Positions 16,868-25,751 of a stretch of DNA of 42,129 nucleotides are shown here, piece by piece. The stretch is from Elusimicrobiota bacterium. Lineage in GTDB: Bacteria; Elusimicrobiota; Elusimicrobia; Elusimicrobiales; UBA9959. The position numbers and the translations under genes are program-made. Where the stretch lies: contig DMXM01000018.1 in NCBI GenBank assembly GCA_003482905.1, forward strand, positions 1-42,129, in the 5' to 3' direction. How positions within the stretch are numbered: position 1 is the stretch's first letter; the number at the start of each line of letters is the position of its first letter. The notes under the pieces were generated by a model. The model saw only the letters and a program-made list of their open reading frames with translations. It searched no databases and was not told the DNA's origin.

Positions 16868-19800
16868 ATGAAAAAAAAGATACTGGCTGCAGCTCTTATC
16901 CTGGCCCTTTGCCCGCGCGCCTTCGCGGACATGGACATTCTCACCGAATCGGTCTACGACGTGCTGGCCGACAAGATCAAAGGCGACGCCGGCAACCTTA
17001 CCGACCCCGATTACCTGGAAAAACTGATAGTCAGCGTCGCGGAAGGCGCTTCCGACCAGCTGGTGCAGGAAATCGTAGACAATTACGACCCTGAAAACCT
17101 TAAGTCTGAAATAGGCATGAAGTTACTGGAAAAACTGGTGCCCGCCGCGGCCGGCCCGATAGGCCTTATCCTCAAGGCCAGCACCTGGGCGCACGAAGGG
17201 ACGCGCAGCTGGCTGGACTGGGCCAAAGCCAACCGCATGGAGGAATTCAACTCCCAGGTGATCAACAGGGGCAATACCGTGGCCGAGCTCGACGCCGCCT
17301 GGAACAATTTCAACAGCGACTTCATACAGACCGGGCTCTCTGACACCGGGGTAGTCTACGCCGAGCGCGCGGACCTCATCCGCGAGATGAAGACCGCCTA
17401 CGCCATGCGCCGCAAGGAACTGCAGCTGGAGGAAGACAGGAAGAACGCCGTTAAGGCCAAGGTAGAGGCCAAGCAGCGGGCCTATAAGTATTTCCGGTGG
17501 CTGAAGAAAGACGCCCAGCTGAAAGCCGAAGGCGTGGTGTCCATGCTGAAGATCACCGGCCAGCCGGTGACGCGCGAGAACGTGCGCAAAGCGCTGAAAG
17601 ATCCCGCCGCGCACAATGAACTGGTAAAAAAATGGTGGGTGGAAGTGGACAAGGCCGCGCAGGCCAAAGGTGAGGTGAAGCTCCCGCCCTCCGGGGACCC
17701 GGAACTGGACAAAGCCGTCGCCATTGTAAGCGTGTCCAGGAAGCCGGTGGCGGAGAATACTACGCCGGATTACGGCCCGCTCATCCAGGAATACGGCCTC
17801 AACTCGGACAGGCTGCTTACCTCCAATATTTCTTCGGATGAATATAACCAGGTCCGGGGAGCGCTGCGCGCGGCGGCGCGCAACATGCTGGACCAGGCCC
17901 AGGCCCCGTACTACGGGTACACCATGGACAAGGAACTGAGCGCGCGCAACCAGAAGAAACGCGAGGAACAATTGGCCGCTTATAATAACAGTTTCGGCAA
18001 GGCGGACGAGATCGACCAGCGGCTCAGCGACTACGCCAAGGACCTCGCCAAAAACTTGGAAGCCCTGACCATGGGAGGGCCCGGCCTCTACAACAAACCC
18101 AATACTCCCCTGGCGGACTTCATCGGCGAGCTGAGCCGGGAATTCTACGGCAGTCCCGTGGGCAAAAGGCTGGAGGACGCGAACTGGCTGGTGTACCAGG
18201 TGGGCATACAGAATTCGTACGACGCGCACTCCCACTGGGCCGGCGTAAGCTGGAGCGGCAAAGAGAGCCTGACGCTGGAGCAGATGAAAGCACTGCGCAA
18301 TAAATTCCTCAACGCCGCCGTCACTTATGAAACCCTGATCCCGCAGGCCGCGGAAAAGGCCTCCCGGCTGCTGACAAAGGTGCAGGAGTTCGAGAACGTC
18401 TACAACCAGGCCTCCGGCAAATACGCCGACCTATACCAGAGGAACTCCGGCCTGACCGGATTCTCCGGCCTGCCCCCTTACGACTACCACGCGCAGCGCA
18501 AGGACCTGGAGGCTGCCCGCGCCGAGCTGGCCAACCCCAAAAGCTTCACCAACTCCGCCTTCCTGGCCGAACTGCGCGACGGCGCCCGGACCATGCGGCG
18601 CGAACAGGCCCCCTGGGACGAGGACATTAAACTCAACGAGCAGTTCCTCGCTGATTTTAAAAAGGCTCCGGACGCCATGGCCGCGCTCCTCAAAGGCCCC
18701 GGCGGAAAAGCCCCGGCCGAGCTGACCAGCCAGAACCTGAAAAAGTATTACGACGAGAACTACGCCGACTTCCTTTGGAACCGCCTGGAAGGGGCGCTTA
18801 TCCTGCTCGACGAAAAGACGGTGGGCATGGATCCAGGAGAGGGGAAACTATTCGCCGGCCGCTACCGGAAAGTATTTGAGATAGCGGACACCCCCGCCTA
18901 CGCCGGCCTCACGGAGCACAACAGGCGGCTGGCGGAATTCCGCAAAAAACTCGACGAGCTGAAAGCGCTGGACCTGGAGGGGCGCGCCGCGAAGGCGGAA
19001 GCCCTGAGCGCCGCCATGGCGCTGCCGCTCAGCAAGATCAAGGTGATGTCCAAAGAAGCCGCCGAGGCACAGGTCGCTTTCACGGAACTGAAGGCCCGGC
19101 TGCCCGGCGGCATAGTTTCCTGCCTCGGCGCCCCTGACACCCCCTGCCTCTCATACGCGGAACTGGAGGGGAAATACAAAACGTACGAGGCCAGGATACG
19201 CAAGGCGGAAGAAGTGGATAAGAAAGCGGCCGCCGCCTGCCTTCGCTCCCAGGCCGACCCCTCTTACGACTACCGCAGCGAGGCCCTGTCGCTGCTGGGC
19301 TTAAAGAAATGGATGCCTTCCGAAGAAACCGTCCGCGCCTGCGCGGCCGCCGACAAAGCGCGCTGGGCCGAGACCGTAAAGGAGTTCCGCAAGATAACTC
19401 CTTTCAAAGAAGTCACCATCGCGGGAAGGCAGCTGGCCGGCGGCCTGGAGCTTAAGCGCGGGGAACTGCACGGGGGAAAAGCCGCCGTGCGCGGCAGCCT
19501 GCACCCGGACGCGCCCGCCTACACCCACGTTTACGTGTCGCTCAATTCCGATTACGCCCACAGGGAACCCGGCCAGACCGTGCCTGTAAGCGGCGGGGCT
19601 TTCGAATATTCCTTCGAGCCGGTCCCCGGTGAAACCTACTACGTGGGAGTCCAGGCCATCAACGGCCCCGAGGGGATGGTCTCCCAGCCGTTGCCTTCCA
19701 ACGGCCACATAACGCTGACCGTGGCAGCGGAAGACCAGACCGGGGCCATACAGGCCTTCTACGACAAGTTCAAAGCCGCCTACGAAAACCGCAACGCGCC

Positions 19801-20104
19801 GGCCGTCATGGCTCTGATCTCCCCGGACTGGGGCGCGGAAGACGTCGCCGCTACCGACCTTGAAGAAAACTTGCGCGCCAACTTCCGCCTTTATGACGAG
19901 ATCCGCTTTTCCATATCCGGTCTTAAAGTGACCGGCAAAGGTAAAACGCAGGAGGCCTGTTACGAAACCGCCATAACCAGCCGTATTTTCAAGCGCAACC
20001 TCAAGCACGAGGAAAAGTCCTCCGTCTGCGACGAATTAAAGGAGGAAGGAGGCAAACTGAAGATAACGCGCACCCTATCCGGGCGGTACTGGTACGTCAA
20101 ATAG
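16868..20104 (+). CDS. large secreted helical protein B2: coiled-coil region + Ig-like + NTF2-like domains
   Basis: Not recognised. 1078 residues. Signal peptide (1-20, ending RAFA), then about 840 mostly helical residues rich in Ala/Lys/Glu with charged coiled-coil stretches near 170-215 and 690-790. An Ig-like domain at about 862-958 has AFEYSFEPVPGETYYVGV, the same signature as in A1 and A2. The final NTF2-like domain (959-1078) matches B1's (SRIFKRNLKHEEKSSV versus GRIFDQNIKHEEKSSV). So B2 is a longer relative of B1 that keeps the Ig-like module where B1 has a proline-rich linker. It follows A2 after 57 bp containing a perfect hairpin, repeating the A-B order of the first pair. A terminator follows. 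Role unknown. Confidence 0.82.
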   Translation: MKKKILAAALILALCPRAFADMDILTESVYDVLADKIKGDAGNLTDPDYLEKLIVSVAEGASDQLVQEIVDNYDPENLKSEIGMKLLEKLVPAAAGPIGLILKASTWAHEGTRSWLDWAKANRMEEFNSQVINRGNTVAELDAAWNNFNSDFIQTGLSDTGVVYAERADLIREMKTAYAMRRKELQLEEDRKNAVKAKVEAKQRAYKYFRWLKKDAQLKAEGVVSMLKITGQPVTRENVRKALKDPAAHNELVKKWWVEVDKAAQAKGEVKLPPSGDPELDKAVAIVSVSRKPVAENTTPDYGPLIQEYGLNSDRLLTSNISSDEYNQVRGALRAAARNMLDQAQAPYYGYTMDKELSARNQKKREEQLAAYNNSFGKADEIDQRLSDYAKDLAKNLEALTMGGPGLYNKPNTPLADFIGELSREFYGSPVGKRLEDANWLVYQVGIQNSYDAHSHWAGVSWSGKESLTLEQMKALRNKFLNAAVTYETLIPQAAEKASRLLTKVQEFENVYNQASGKYADLYQRNSGLTGFSGLPPYDYHAQRKDLEAARAELANPKSFTNSAFLAELRDGARTMRREQAPWDEDIKLNEQFLADFKKAPDAMAALLKGPGGKAPAELTSQNLKKYYDENYADFLWNRLEGALILLDEKTVGMDPGEGKLFAGRYRKVFEIADTPAYAGLTEHNRRLAEFRKKLDELKALDLEGRAAKAEALSAAMALPLSKIKVMSKEAAEAQVAFTELKARLPGGIVSCLGAPDTPCLSYAELEGKYKTYEARIRKAEEVDKKAAAACLRSQADPSYDYRSEALSLLGLKKWMPSEETVRACAAADKARWAETVKEFRKITPFKEVTIAGRQLAGGLELKRGELHGGKAAVRGSLHPDAPAYTHVYVSLNSDYAHREPGQTVPVSGGAFEYSFEPVPGETYYVGVQAINGPEGMVSQPLPSNGHITLTVAAEDQTGAIQAFYDKFKAAYENRNAPAVMALISPDWGAEDVAATDLEENLRANFRLYDEIRFSISGLKVTGKGKTQEACYETAITSRIFKRNLKHEEKSSVCDELKEEGGKLKITRTLSGRYWYVK

Positions 20105-20133
20105 CCTTAAATAATAAGAGTTTTTTGCGCTAG

Positions 20134-20158
20134 AGCCCTCCGGAGACGGGGGGCTTTT
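20134..20158 (+). terminator. intrinsic terminator after B2
   Basis: AGCCCTCC (20134-20141), 6-nt loop, GGGGGGCT (20148-20155) form an 8-bp stem with one G-U pair, followed by TTT. It separates the secreted-protein locus from rpsO. Confidence 0.65.
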
Positions 20159-20160
20159 CG

Positions 20161-20189
20161 TTGACTATCCCGGGCGGAATTAATATAAT
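20161..20189 (+). promoter_or_regulatory. promoter of rpsO-pnp
   Basis: TTGACT (20161-20166), 17-bp spacer and TATAAT (20184-20189), directly after the preceding terminator and about 48 bp before the rpsO ATG. Confidence 0.85.
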
Positions 20190-20236
20190 AATGAAAAGGA
20201 TTAAAACCTAAAAACAACCAAAAGAGAGAAAAAACA

Positions 20237-20506
20237 ATGGCATTAACCAAGAACAAAATCAGAGAGATAGCGGAAAAATTCTCCGCGAAACCCAACGATA
20301 CCGGAGCAGCCTCAGTGCAGGTCGCGCTTGTCACCGAGCGCATCCAGTATCTTTCCAAACACCATACCACCAACCCCAAAGACCACGCCTCACAACTCGG
20401 TCTCACCAAGCTGGTCTCGCAGCGCAAGCGCCTTCTTAGCTACCTGGAAGCCAACAACAGGGAAGAATACAAGAAGGTCATCAAAGCCCTGGGCTTAAGG
20501 AAATAA
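20237..20506 (+). CDS. rpsO: 30S ribosomal protein S15
   Basis: Binds 16S rRNA in the platform of the small subunit as an early assembly protein. 89 residues, exactly the usual length, with the S15 signature (VQVALVTERIQYLSKH, LVSQRKRLLSYL, YKKVIKALGLRK). The leader has only a weak AGAGAG ribosome binding site. It is followed after 3 bp by pnp, the arrangement known from many bacteria where both are co-transcribed and PNPase feeds back on the transcript. Confidence 0.98.
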   Translation: MALTKNKIREIAEKFSAKPNDTGAASVQVALVTERIQYLSKHHTTNPKDHASQLGLTKLVSQRKRLLSYLEANNREEYKKVIKALGLRK

Positions 20507-20509
20507 CAA

Positions 20510-22639
20510 ATGACAAATTACCCTAAACCGCTCCGCCTGGAAGAACAGGTCGGGGATAAGAGCATTTCGTTCGAAACCGGCGCCATAGCCAAGCAGTCCG
20601 GCGGCGCCGTGATCGTCCGCATCGGCGACACCGTGGTGCTGTCCACCGCCGTGCAGGCCAGCAAGGCCAAGGACACGCCGCCCTCTTTCGTCCCGCTCAG
20701 CTGCGACTACAAAGAGCGCACCTACGCGGCCGGCAAGATCCCCGGCGGCTTCTTTAAGCGCGAGGGCAAAGCCCGCGAGAAAGAAGTGCTCGCCTCCCGC
20801 CTGACGGACCGCGCCGTGCGCCCGCTGTTCCCGGACTACTTCAACACCGAGACCCAGGTGGTCAACATGGTGATGTCCTACGACGGAGTGAACGACGCCG
20901 ACGTGGTGTCCATCAACTCGGCCTCCGCGGCCCTGATGATCTCCGACATCCCGTGGAACGGCCCCGTGGCCGCGCTGCGCATGGGCAAGATAGACGGCAA
21001 GTTCATCATGAACCCCACCAACGAACAGCGCGAGACCTCAGAGATGGAAATGGTCATCTGCGGCACGCTGCAGGGCATCCTGATGGTGGAAGGCGGCGGC
21101 AAAGAGCTCCCTAACTCCGACCTGATCGAAGCCATGGAAACCGCCAAGCCCGAACTCGAGAAACTCTGCAAGCTGCAGATAAAGATGAAGGAGCAGGTGG
21201 GCAAAGCCAAGACCGCCATCGCCACCCCCGAGATCAAAGCGGACCTCAAGGCCGCCGTTGACGCCATGGTCCGCCCCGAGATCGAAAAGATACTCTCCTC
21301 CAAGCCAGAGAAACACGCCATGGAGAGGGCCCTCGACGAAGTCACTTCCAAGGCCGCCAAGGAAATGACCGCCAAGTACCCCGCCGACCTCACCGCCTCC
21401 TACCAGGCCAAGACCGTGGTAGAGGACGTAAAGTACGAGATCTGGCGCCGCATTACGCTCGGCACCATGATCCGCACCGACGGCCGCAAGACCGACGAGA
21501 TCCGCGAGATCAACATAGACCCCGGTTTCCTGCCCCGCACCCACGGTTCCGCCGTGTTCACCCGCGGCCAGACCCAGGCCCTGGTGGTGACCACCCTCGG
21601 CACCTCCGACGACAAACAGATGCTCGACGCCCTGGAAGGCAAGACCTACGACCGGTTCATGCTGCACTACAACTTCCCCAGCTACTCGGTAGGCGAAGTT
21701 AAGCCCGACAGGGGCCCCGGCCGCCGCGAAATAGGCCACGGCCACCTCGCCAAACGCGCGCTGCTGCCGCTGCTGCCCACGGAAGAGCAGTTCCCTTATA
21801 CCATCCGCCTGGTGTCCGACATCCTGGAGTCTAACGGCTCCTCGTCGATGGCCACCGTCTGCGGCGGGTCCCTCAGCCTGTTCGACGCCGGCGTGCCCAT
21901 GAAAGCCGCCTGCTCGGGCATAGCCATGGGCCTGGTGACCGACGGCGCCAAGTTCGCCGTGCTGTCCGACATCGCCGGCCTGGAAGACCACTACGGCGAC
22001 ATGGACTTCAAGATAACCGGCACGCGCAAAGGCGTGACCGCGCTGCAGATGGACGTGAAGCTCGCCACCGGCATCCCCATGAACATCATGAAGGAAGCCA
22101 TCGAGCAGGCCACCCGCGGCCGCCACCACATCCTGGACATCATGGAAAAGGCGATGCCGACGCACCGCGCCGACATCTCCGAGTTCGCTCCCCGCATAGT
22201 GAAGCTGATGATCCCCCGCGACAAGATCGGCGCCTTCATCGGGCCCGGCGGCAAGAACATCCGCGGCATTATCGAGCGCACCGGCGCCAACATCGAAGTC
22301 GAGGACGACGGTTCGGTATTCGTCTCCAGCGCCGACAAGGCCAGCCTGGAAGCCGCCAAGACCATGGTAGAGATGTTCTCCATGGAAGTGGAAGTGGGCA
22401 AAACCTACAAAGGCAAAGTCGTGTCCATAGTGGACTTCGGCGCCTTCGTGGAAGTCCTGCCCGGCAAAGAAGGCCTCCTGCACATCTCCGAGATCGACGT
22501 AAAGCGGATCAACCGCGTTGACGACGTGCTCAAGATGGGCCAGGAAATAGAAGTAAAGTGCATCGAGGAGAACAACGGCAAGTACCGTTTGTCCCGCCGT
22601 GTGCTTATGCAGCAGCCCGCGCAGCCCGCAAAGAAGTAG
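20510..22639 (+). CDS. pnp: polyribonucleotide nucleotidyltransferase (PNPase)
   Basis: Phosphorolytic 3'-5' exoribonuclease of mRNA decay. 709 residues with two RNase PH domains separated by a helical domain (about 230-310), the catalytic core block with TRGQTQALVVTTLGT and the GHGHLAKRAL/SDILESNGSSSMATVCGGSL motifs in the second PH domain, then a KH domain (about 555-615, IGAFIGPGGKNIRGII) and an S1 domain (about 624-695, GKVVSIVDFGAFVEV, GKEGLLHISEI). All regions are intact. AAGGAA at the end of rpsO serves as ribosome binding site. A GC-rich hairpin follows the gene. Confidence 0.98.
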   Translation: MTNYPKPLRLEEQVGDKSISFETGAIAKQSGGAVIVRIGDTVVLSTAVQASKAKDTPPSFVPLSCDYKERTYAAGKIPGGFFKREGKAREKEVLASRLTDRAVRPLFPDYFNTETQVVNMVMSYDGVNDADVVSINSASAALMISDIPWNGPVAALRMGKIDGKFIMNPTNEQRETSEMEMVICGTLQGILMVEGGGKELPNSDLIEAMETAKPELEKLCKLQIKMKEQVGKAKTAIATPEIKADLKAAVDAMVRPEIEKILSSKPEKHAMERALDEVTSKAAKEMTAKYPADLTASYQAKTVVEDVKYEIWRRITLGTMIRTDGRKTDEIREINIDPGFLPRTHGSAVFTRGQTQALVVTTLGTSDDKQMLDALEGKTYDRFMLHYNFPSYSVGEVKPDRGPGRREIGHGHLAKRALLPLLPTEEQFPYTIRLVSDILESNGSSSMATVCGGSLSLFDAGVPMKAACSGIAMGLVTDGAKFAVLSDIAGLEDHYGDMDFKITGTRKGVTALQMDVKLATGIPMNIMKEAIEQATRGRHHILDIMEKAMPTHRADISEFAPRIVKLMIPRDKIGAFIGPGGKNIRGIIERTGANIEVEDDGSVFVSSADKASLEAAKTMVEMFSMEVEVGKTYKGKVVSIVDFGAFVEVLPGKEGLLHISEIDVKRINRVDDVLKMGQEIEVKCIEENNGKYRLSRRVLMQQPAQPAKK

Positions 22640-22646
22640 GAACGAT

Positions 22647-22675
22647 CCGGCCCCCGCGTCCAACGCGGGGGCCGG
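22647..22675 (+). other. perfect 12-bp GC hairpin downstream of pnp, no U-tract
   Basis: CCGGCCCCCGCG (22647-22658), loop TCCAA, CGCGGGGGCCGG (22664-22675). No T-run follows, so it is more likely an mRNA 3'-end stabiliser, processing site or partial barrier than a complete intrinsic terminator; accB begins 23 bp later. Confidence 0.6.
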
Positions 22676-22697
22676 AATACCAACTGGAGGCTCACCG

Positions 22698-23165
22698 ATG
22701 AAAAAAACAGCCAAACCCCAGGAAACAGCTTTCGACCAGGTGCAGAAGTTCTACCAGTTCATGAACTCCAACAAGCTGGAGGTCATAGAATTTTCCAAAG
22801 ATAACACCTACGTAAAACTGGTGCGCAAACACAATAACGCCGTCCACCAGATCCCCGTTTTCGCCCCGTCGGCCCACGCGCCGGCCGGCAAGACAGCTGC
22901 CCCAAGACCGCAGGCGCAGGCCGCGGCGGGGGAAACCATAAAAGCCCCGATGTCCGGCATTTTCTACCGCTCTCCCAGCCCTTCCAGCCCGCCTTACGTG
23001 CGCGAGGGCGACGCGGTAAAGGAAGGCCAGGTGATTTGCGTGATAGAAGCCATGAAAGTTTTCAACGAAATTAAAGCCGAGTTCAACTGCGTCATTGAAA
23101 AAGTGGTGCAGGAGAACGGCAAGGCCCTGGAACCCAACGCCGACATGTTCCAGGTGAAAAGATAA
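22698..23165 (+). CDS. accB: biotin carboxyl carrier protein of acetyl-CoA carboxylase
   Basis: Carries CO2 on biotin for malonyl-CoA synthesis. 155 residues: an N-terminal region with helix FDQVQKFYQFMNSNKLEVIE, an Ala/Pro-rich hinge (about 57-80) and the biotinyl domain with the biotin lysine in EAMK (Lys120), including the thumb-like insertion SPSPSSPPYVREGD of bacterial BCCPs. The ATG at 22698 is chosen because GGAGG stands 8 nt upstream; the frame is open further upstream through the pnp 3' end but without support. The usual partner accC is not adjacent; instead the gene leads into a DUF2582 gene with which it overlaps (TAATG). Confidence 0.93.
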   Translation: MKKTAKPQETAFDQVQKFYQFMNSNKLEVIEFSKDNTYVKLVRKHNNAVHQIPVFAPSAHAPAGKTAAPRPQAQAAAGETIKAPMSGIFYRSPSPSSPPYVREGDAVKEGQVICVIEAMKVFNEIKAEFNCVIEKVVQENGKALEPNADMFQVKR

Positions 23166-23389
23166 TGCAGGACGCGGCCAAATTCACGGACACCCTGGCC
23201 CAGACCGCCGGCAACCTCCTTGAAGCCCTCAAGGCGGCGGGCGGAGACGCCTCGTCCTGGGACCTCAAGCTTAAACTGCATCTTTCCAGCTCCGCCCTCT
23301 ACCTGGCGCTCGGCTGGCTGGCGTCCCAGGGGAAAATTGCCCTCTACCCGAAGGAACTGAACTTCCGGGTGGTTCTGACCGAAAAATAG
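23165..23389 (+). CDS. DUF2582-like winged-helix protein, 74 residues
   Basis: Short protein whose second half (SSSALYLALGWLASQGKIAL) matches the winged-helix DUF2582 pattern 'lyxAxGWLxxxxKI'. The N-terminal helix (TLAQTAGNLLEALKAAGG) fits the first helix of the fold. Probably binds DNA or protein; no function is established. Its ATG overlaps the accB stop (TAATG), indicating coupled translation. It is followed by ftsK after 25 bp. Confidence 0.7.
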   Translation: MQDAAKFTDTLAQTAGNLLEALKAAGGDASSWDLKLKLHLSSSALYLALGWLASQGKIALYPKELNFRVVLTEK

Positions 23390-23414
23390 AGCGCGCCCCA
23401 CGGCCCAGCAGAAA

Positions 23415-25751
23415 ATGCCCCACTTCTCAAAAAACCGAGCCTCCGCGCAGGGGAAGAAAAAGACCTCTGCCCTTTCCTATGCTTTATACTGGGCGGGGGC
23501 CTTTGCCGTCAACCTGTGGCTCATCGCCGTGCTGATGAGCGCGGGCTCCATAGGCGGCAATATAGGCGACGGCGTCAAATGGGCGTTCATGGCCTTCCTT
23601 GGCAACACCGCCTACGTATTTCCCTTCATATTCCTTTATGGGCTGGTGGCCATACTGATGAACCTGAACAAGCCCCACAAGGGCGCCCTCACCCTGACGT
23701 CCGGGATACTGCTGGTGCTGGGGGCTGTCTCCTCGCTGATCACGCTGCTGAGCAACCATCTGGGGCCCTGGGAATTCGCCGGCGGCTGGCTGGGGAACTT
23801 CATAGACCAGGTCCTCACAAAAATGTTCGGCGAGGTGGGGGCGGCGCTGTTCTCCGCGGTACTGCTCTTCGCCGGCGTACAGCTGCTGTTCAAGATCTCA
23901 TGGCGCAAGGTCCTCAAAACCGTCTCCACCGCCGCCATGGACGACTACCGCAACTGGCTCTCCGCCCGCCGGGAGCTTAACGCCAGGCTGAAAATAATCT
24001 CCGAAAAGGAACAAGCCGGCGGCCCGGCCTACGACGCTAAACCCATCCCCGAGCCGCCCCCGGTGATCAGGGCCGTTGAAAAAACCCCCGAAGCGGCGCC
24101 CGTCTTTGCGGAGCCCAAGGTCGTACGCGCCCAGGAAACCCCGGCGCCTTCCGCCCAGGCGCCTAAGGCCACCAAGCCGGCGGAGGCGGCGGCGGATAAA
24201 AAGACCTCCGACGCTAAGGCCAAGCTGACCGACCCGTATTTCAAGAATTTCAAACTGCCCGGCACGGACCTGCTGGAAGCCCCGTCGCAGCAGGGCGATA
24301 TCGGCCCCGGCAACGACGAGATCACCCACGCGCGGCTGCAGCTGGAAACTACTTTCAAGAGCTTCAACGTGGACGTGCGGGTTTCTGAGGTCTACCCGGG
24401 CCCGGTCATCACCCGTTACGAAGTAACGCCGGCCCCGGGCGTAAAGATCAGTTCCATAGTCTCCCTTTCAAACGACGTGGCCCTGGCCATGAAGTCGGCC
24501 GGCGCCATCCGCGTTATCGCCCCGATCCCCGGCAAATCCGCCATCGGCTTCGAGATCCCCAATAACAAGCGCGCCAAGGTCTGCCTGCGCGAACTGCTCG
24601 AGAATTCCGCTTTCAACGGCGCCAAGTCCCCGCTCACCTTCGCGCTGGGCCGCTACGCGGAAGGCGCCGTGGCCGTGGCCAACCTGGAATCCATGCCCCA
24701 CCTGCTGGTGGCCGGCGCGACCGCCAGCGGCAAGAGCGTGTTCATGCAGTCGCTCATCCTTTCCCTTATCTTCCGCAACAAGCCCGACGAGGTCAAGTTC
24801 CTTTTCATCGACCCGAAGCGCCTGGAGCTGACTTTCTACGAGGACATCCCGTATCTCTACGACCCCAAGGAGTCGCCGGACCGGGTCTCCGTCATCACCG
24901 ACCCGAAAGACGCCGCCAAGTCCCTGGTCGCCCTGACGCGCGTGATGGAAAAGCGCTACAAGAAATTCGAAAGGGCGCGCGTTAAGAACATAGCCTCTTA
25001 CAACAAGTGGGCGCTCGAGAACGGCGAACCGCAGGAATACTATATTATCGTCGTGATAGACGAGCTGGCCGACCTGATGCTGCAGCAGAAGAACGTGGTT
25101 GAGGACGCCATACAGCGCCTGGCCCAGATGGCCCGCGCCGTGGGCATACACCTGGTGCTCGCCACGCAGCGCCCGTCGGTCGACGTCATCACCGGGGTTA
25201 TAAAGGCCAACCTTCCGTCCCGCGTGGCGCTGCAGGTAACCTCAAAGACCGATTCCCGCGTTATCCTGGACTGCCCGGGCGCCGAGGCGCTGATAGGCAA
25301 GGGCGACCTGCTTTACCTCGCCATAGACGCGCAGAAACCCTCCCGCGTCCAGGGCGCTTACGTCAGCGAGGACGAGATCCGCCGCGTGGCGGACTTCGTG
25401 AAGGCCCAGGCCAGGCCCAACTACCAGCCCCTGAGCGAGGACGAGGAAACGGCCGGCACCGGCAAGGGCAGTACCTCCGAAGAAATGGTGGCGGCGCTCC
25501 GGCTGGTGATGGAGCGCAGGCGCGTTTCGCAGGACCTGCTGAAAGCCCATTTCGGTTCTTCGGCCAGGGCCACCAATATTTTAAGCATCCTTGAAATGAA
25601 CGGGTTCATACATAAACCGGAAGGCTCCAACCGCTGGGAGATCTTCTTCGACAAGATCGAGGCCCACATCAACACCCAGGCCGCAGCCGCGCTCCAGCCC
25701 CAGATACAGGCGAAAGAACCGGTTGAAGAGGAGTTCTCACGGAATGAATAA
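23415..25751 (+). CDS. ftsK: DNA translocase FtsK/SpoIIIE family
   Basis: Membrane-anchored ATPase pumping DNA through the division septum and activating dimer resolution at dif. 778 residues: four predicted membrane helices (about 22-42, 58-82, 92-113, 140-162), a Pro/Ala/Lys-rich linker (about 200-275), the alpha/beta motor with Walker A GATASGKS (434-441) and Walker B VVIDE (546-550), and a C-terminal winged-helix gamma domain (about 695-760: VVSQDLLKAHFG-like RRRVSQDLLKAHFG, MNGFIHKPEGSNRWEIF) that reads KOPS sequences. Linker length is short, as in many non-proteobacteria. The upstream ribosome binding site is weak. Its last 8 bp overlap lolA. Confidence 0.96.
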   Translation: MPHFSKNRASAQGKKKTSALSYALYWAGAFAVNLWLIAVLMSAGSIGGNIGDGVKWAFMAFLGNTAYVFPFIFLYGLVAILMNLNKPHKGALTLTSGILLVLGAVSSLITLLSNHLGPWEFAGGWLGNFIDQVLTKMFGEVGAALFSAVLLFAGVQLLFKISWRKVLKTVSTAAMDDYRNWLSARRELNARLKIISEKEQAGGPAYDAKPIPEPPPVIRAVEKTPEAAPVFAEPKVVRAQETPAPSAQAPKATKPAEAAADKKTSDAKAKLTDPYFKNFKLPGTDLLEAPSQQGDIGPGNDEITHARLQLETTFKSFNVDVRVSEVYPGPVITRYEVTPAPGVKISSIVSLSNDVALAMKSAGAIRVIAPIPGKSAIGFEIPNNKRAKVCLRELLENSAFNGAKSPLTFALGRYAEGAVAVANLESMPHLLVAGATASGKSVFMQSLILSLIFRNKPDEVKFLFIDPKRLELTFYEDIPYLYDPKESPDRVSVITDPKDAAKSLVALTRVMEKRYKKFERARVKNIASYNKWALENGEPQEYYIIVVIDELADLMLQQKNVVEDAIQRLAQMARAVGIHLVLATQRPSVDVITGVIKANLPSRVALQVTSKTDSRVILDCPGAEALIGKGDLLYLAIDAQKPSRVQGAYVSEDEIRRVADFVKAQARPNYQPLSEDEETAGTGKGSTSEEMVAALRLVMERRRVSQDLLKAHFGSSARATNILSILEMNGFIHKPEGSNRWEIFFDKIEAHINTQAAAALQPQIQAKEPVEEEFSRNE

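Noticed and set aside
21038..22714. 558-codon minus-strand frame opposite pnp
   Set aside because: Shadow frame; pnp is unambiguous on the plus strand.
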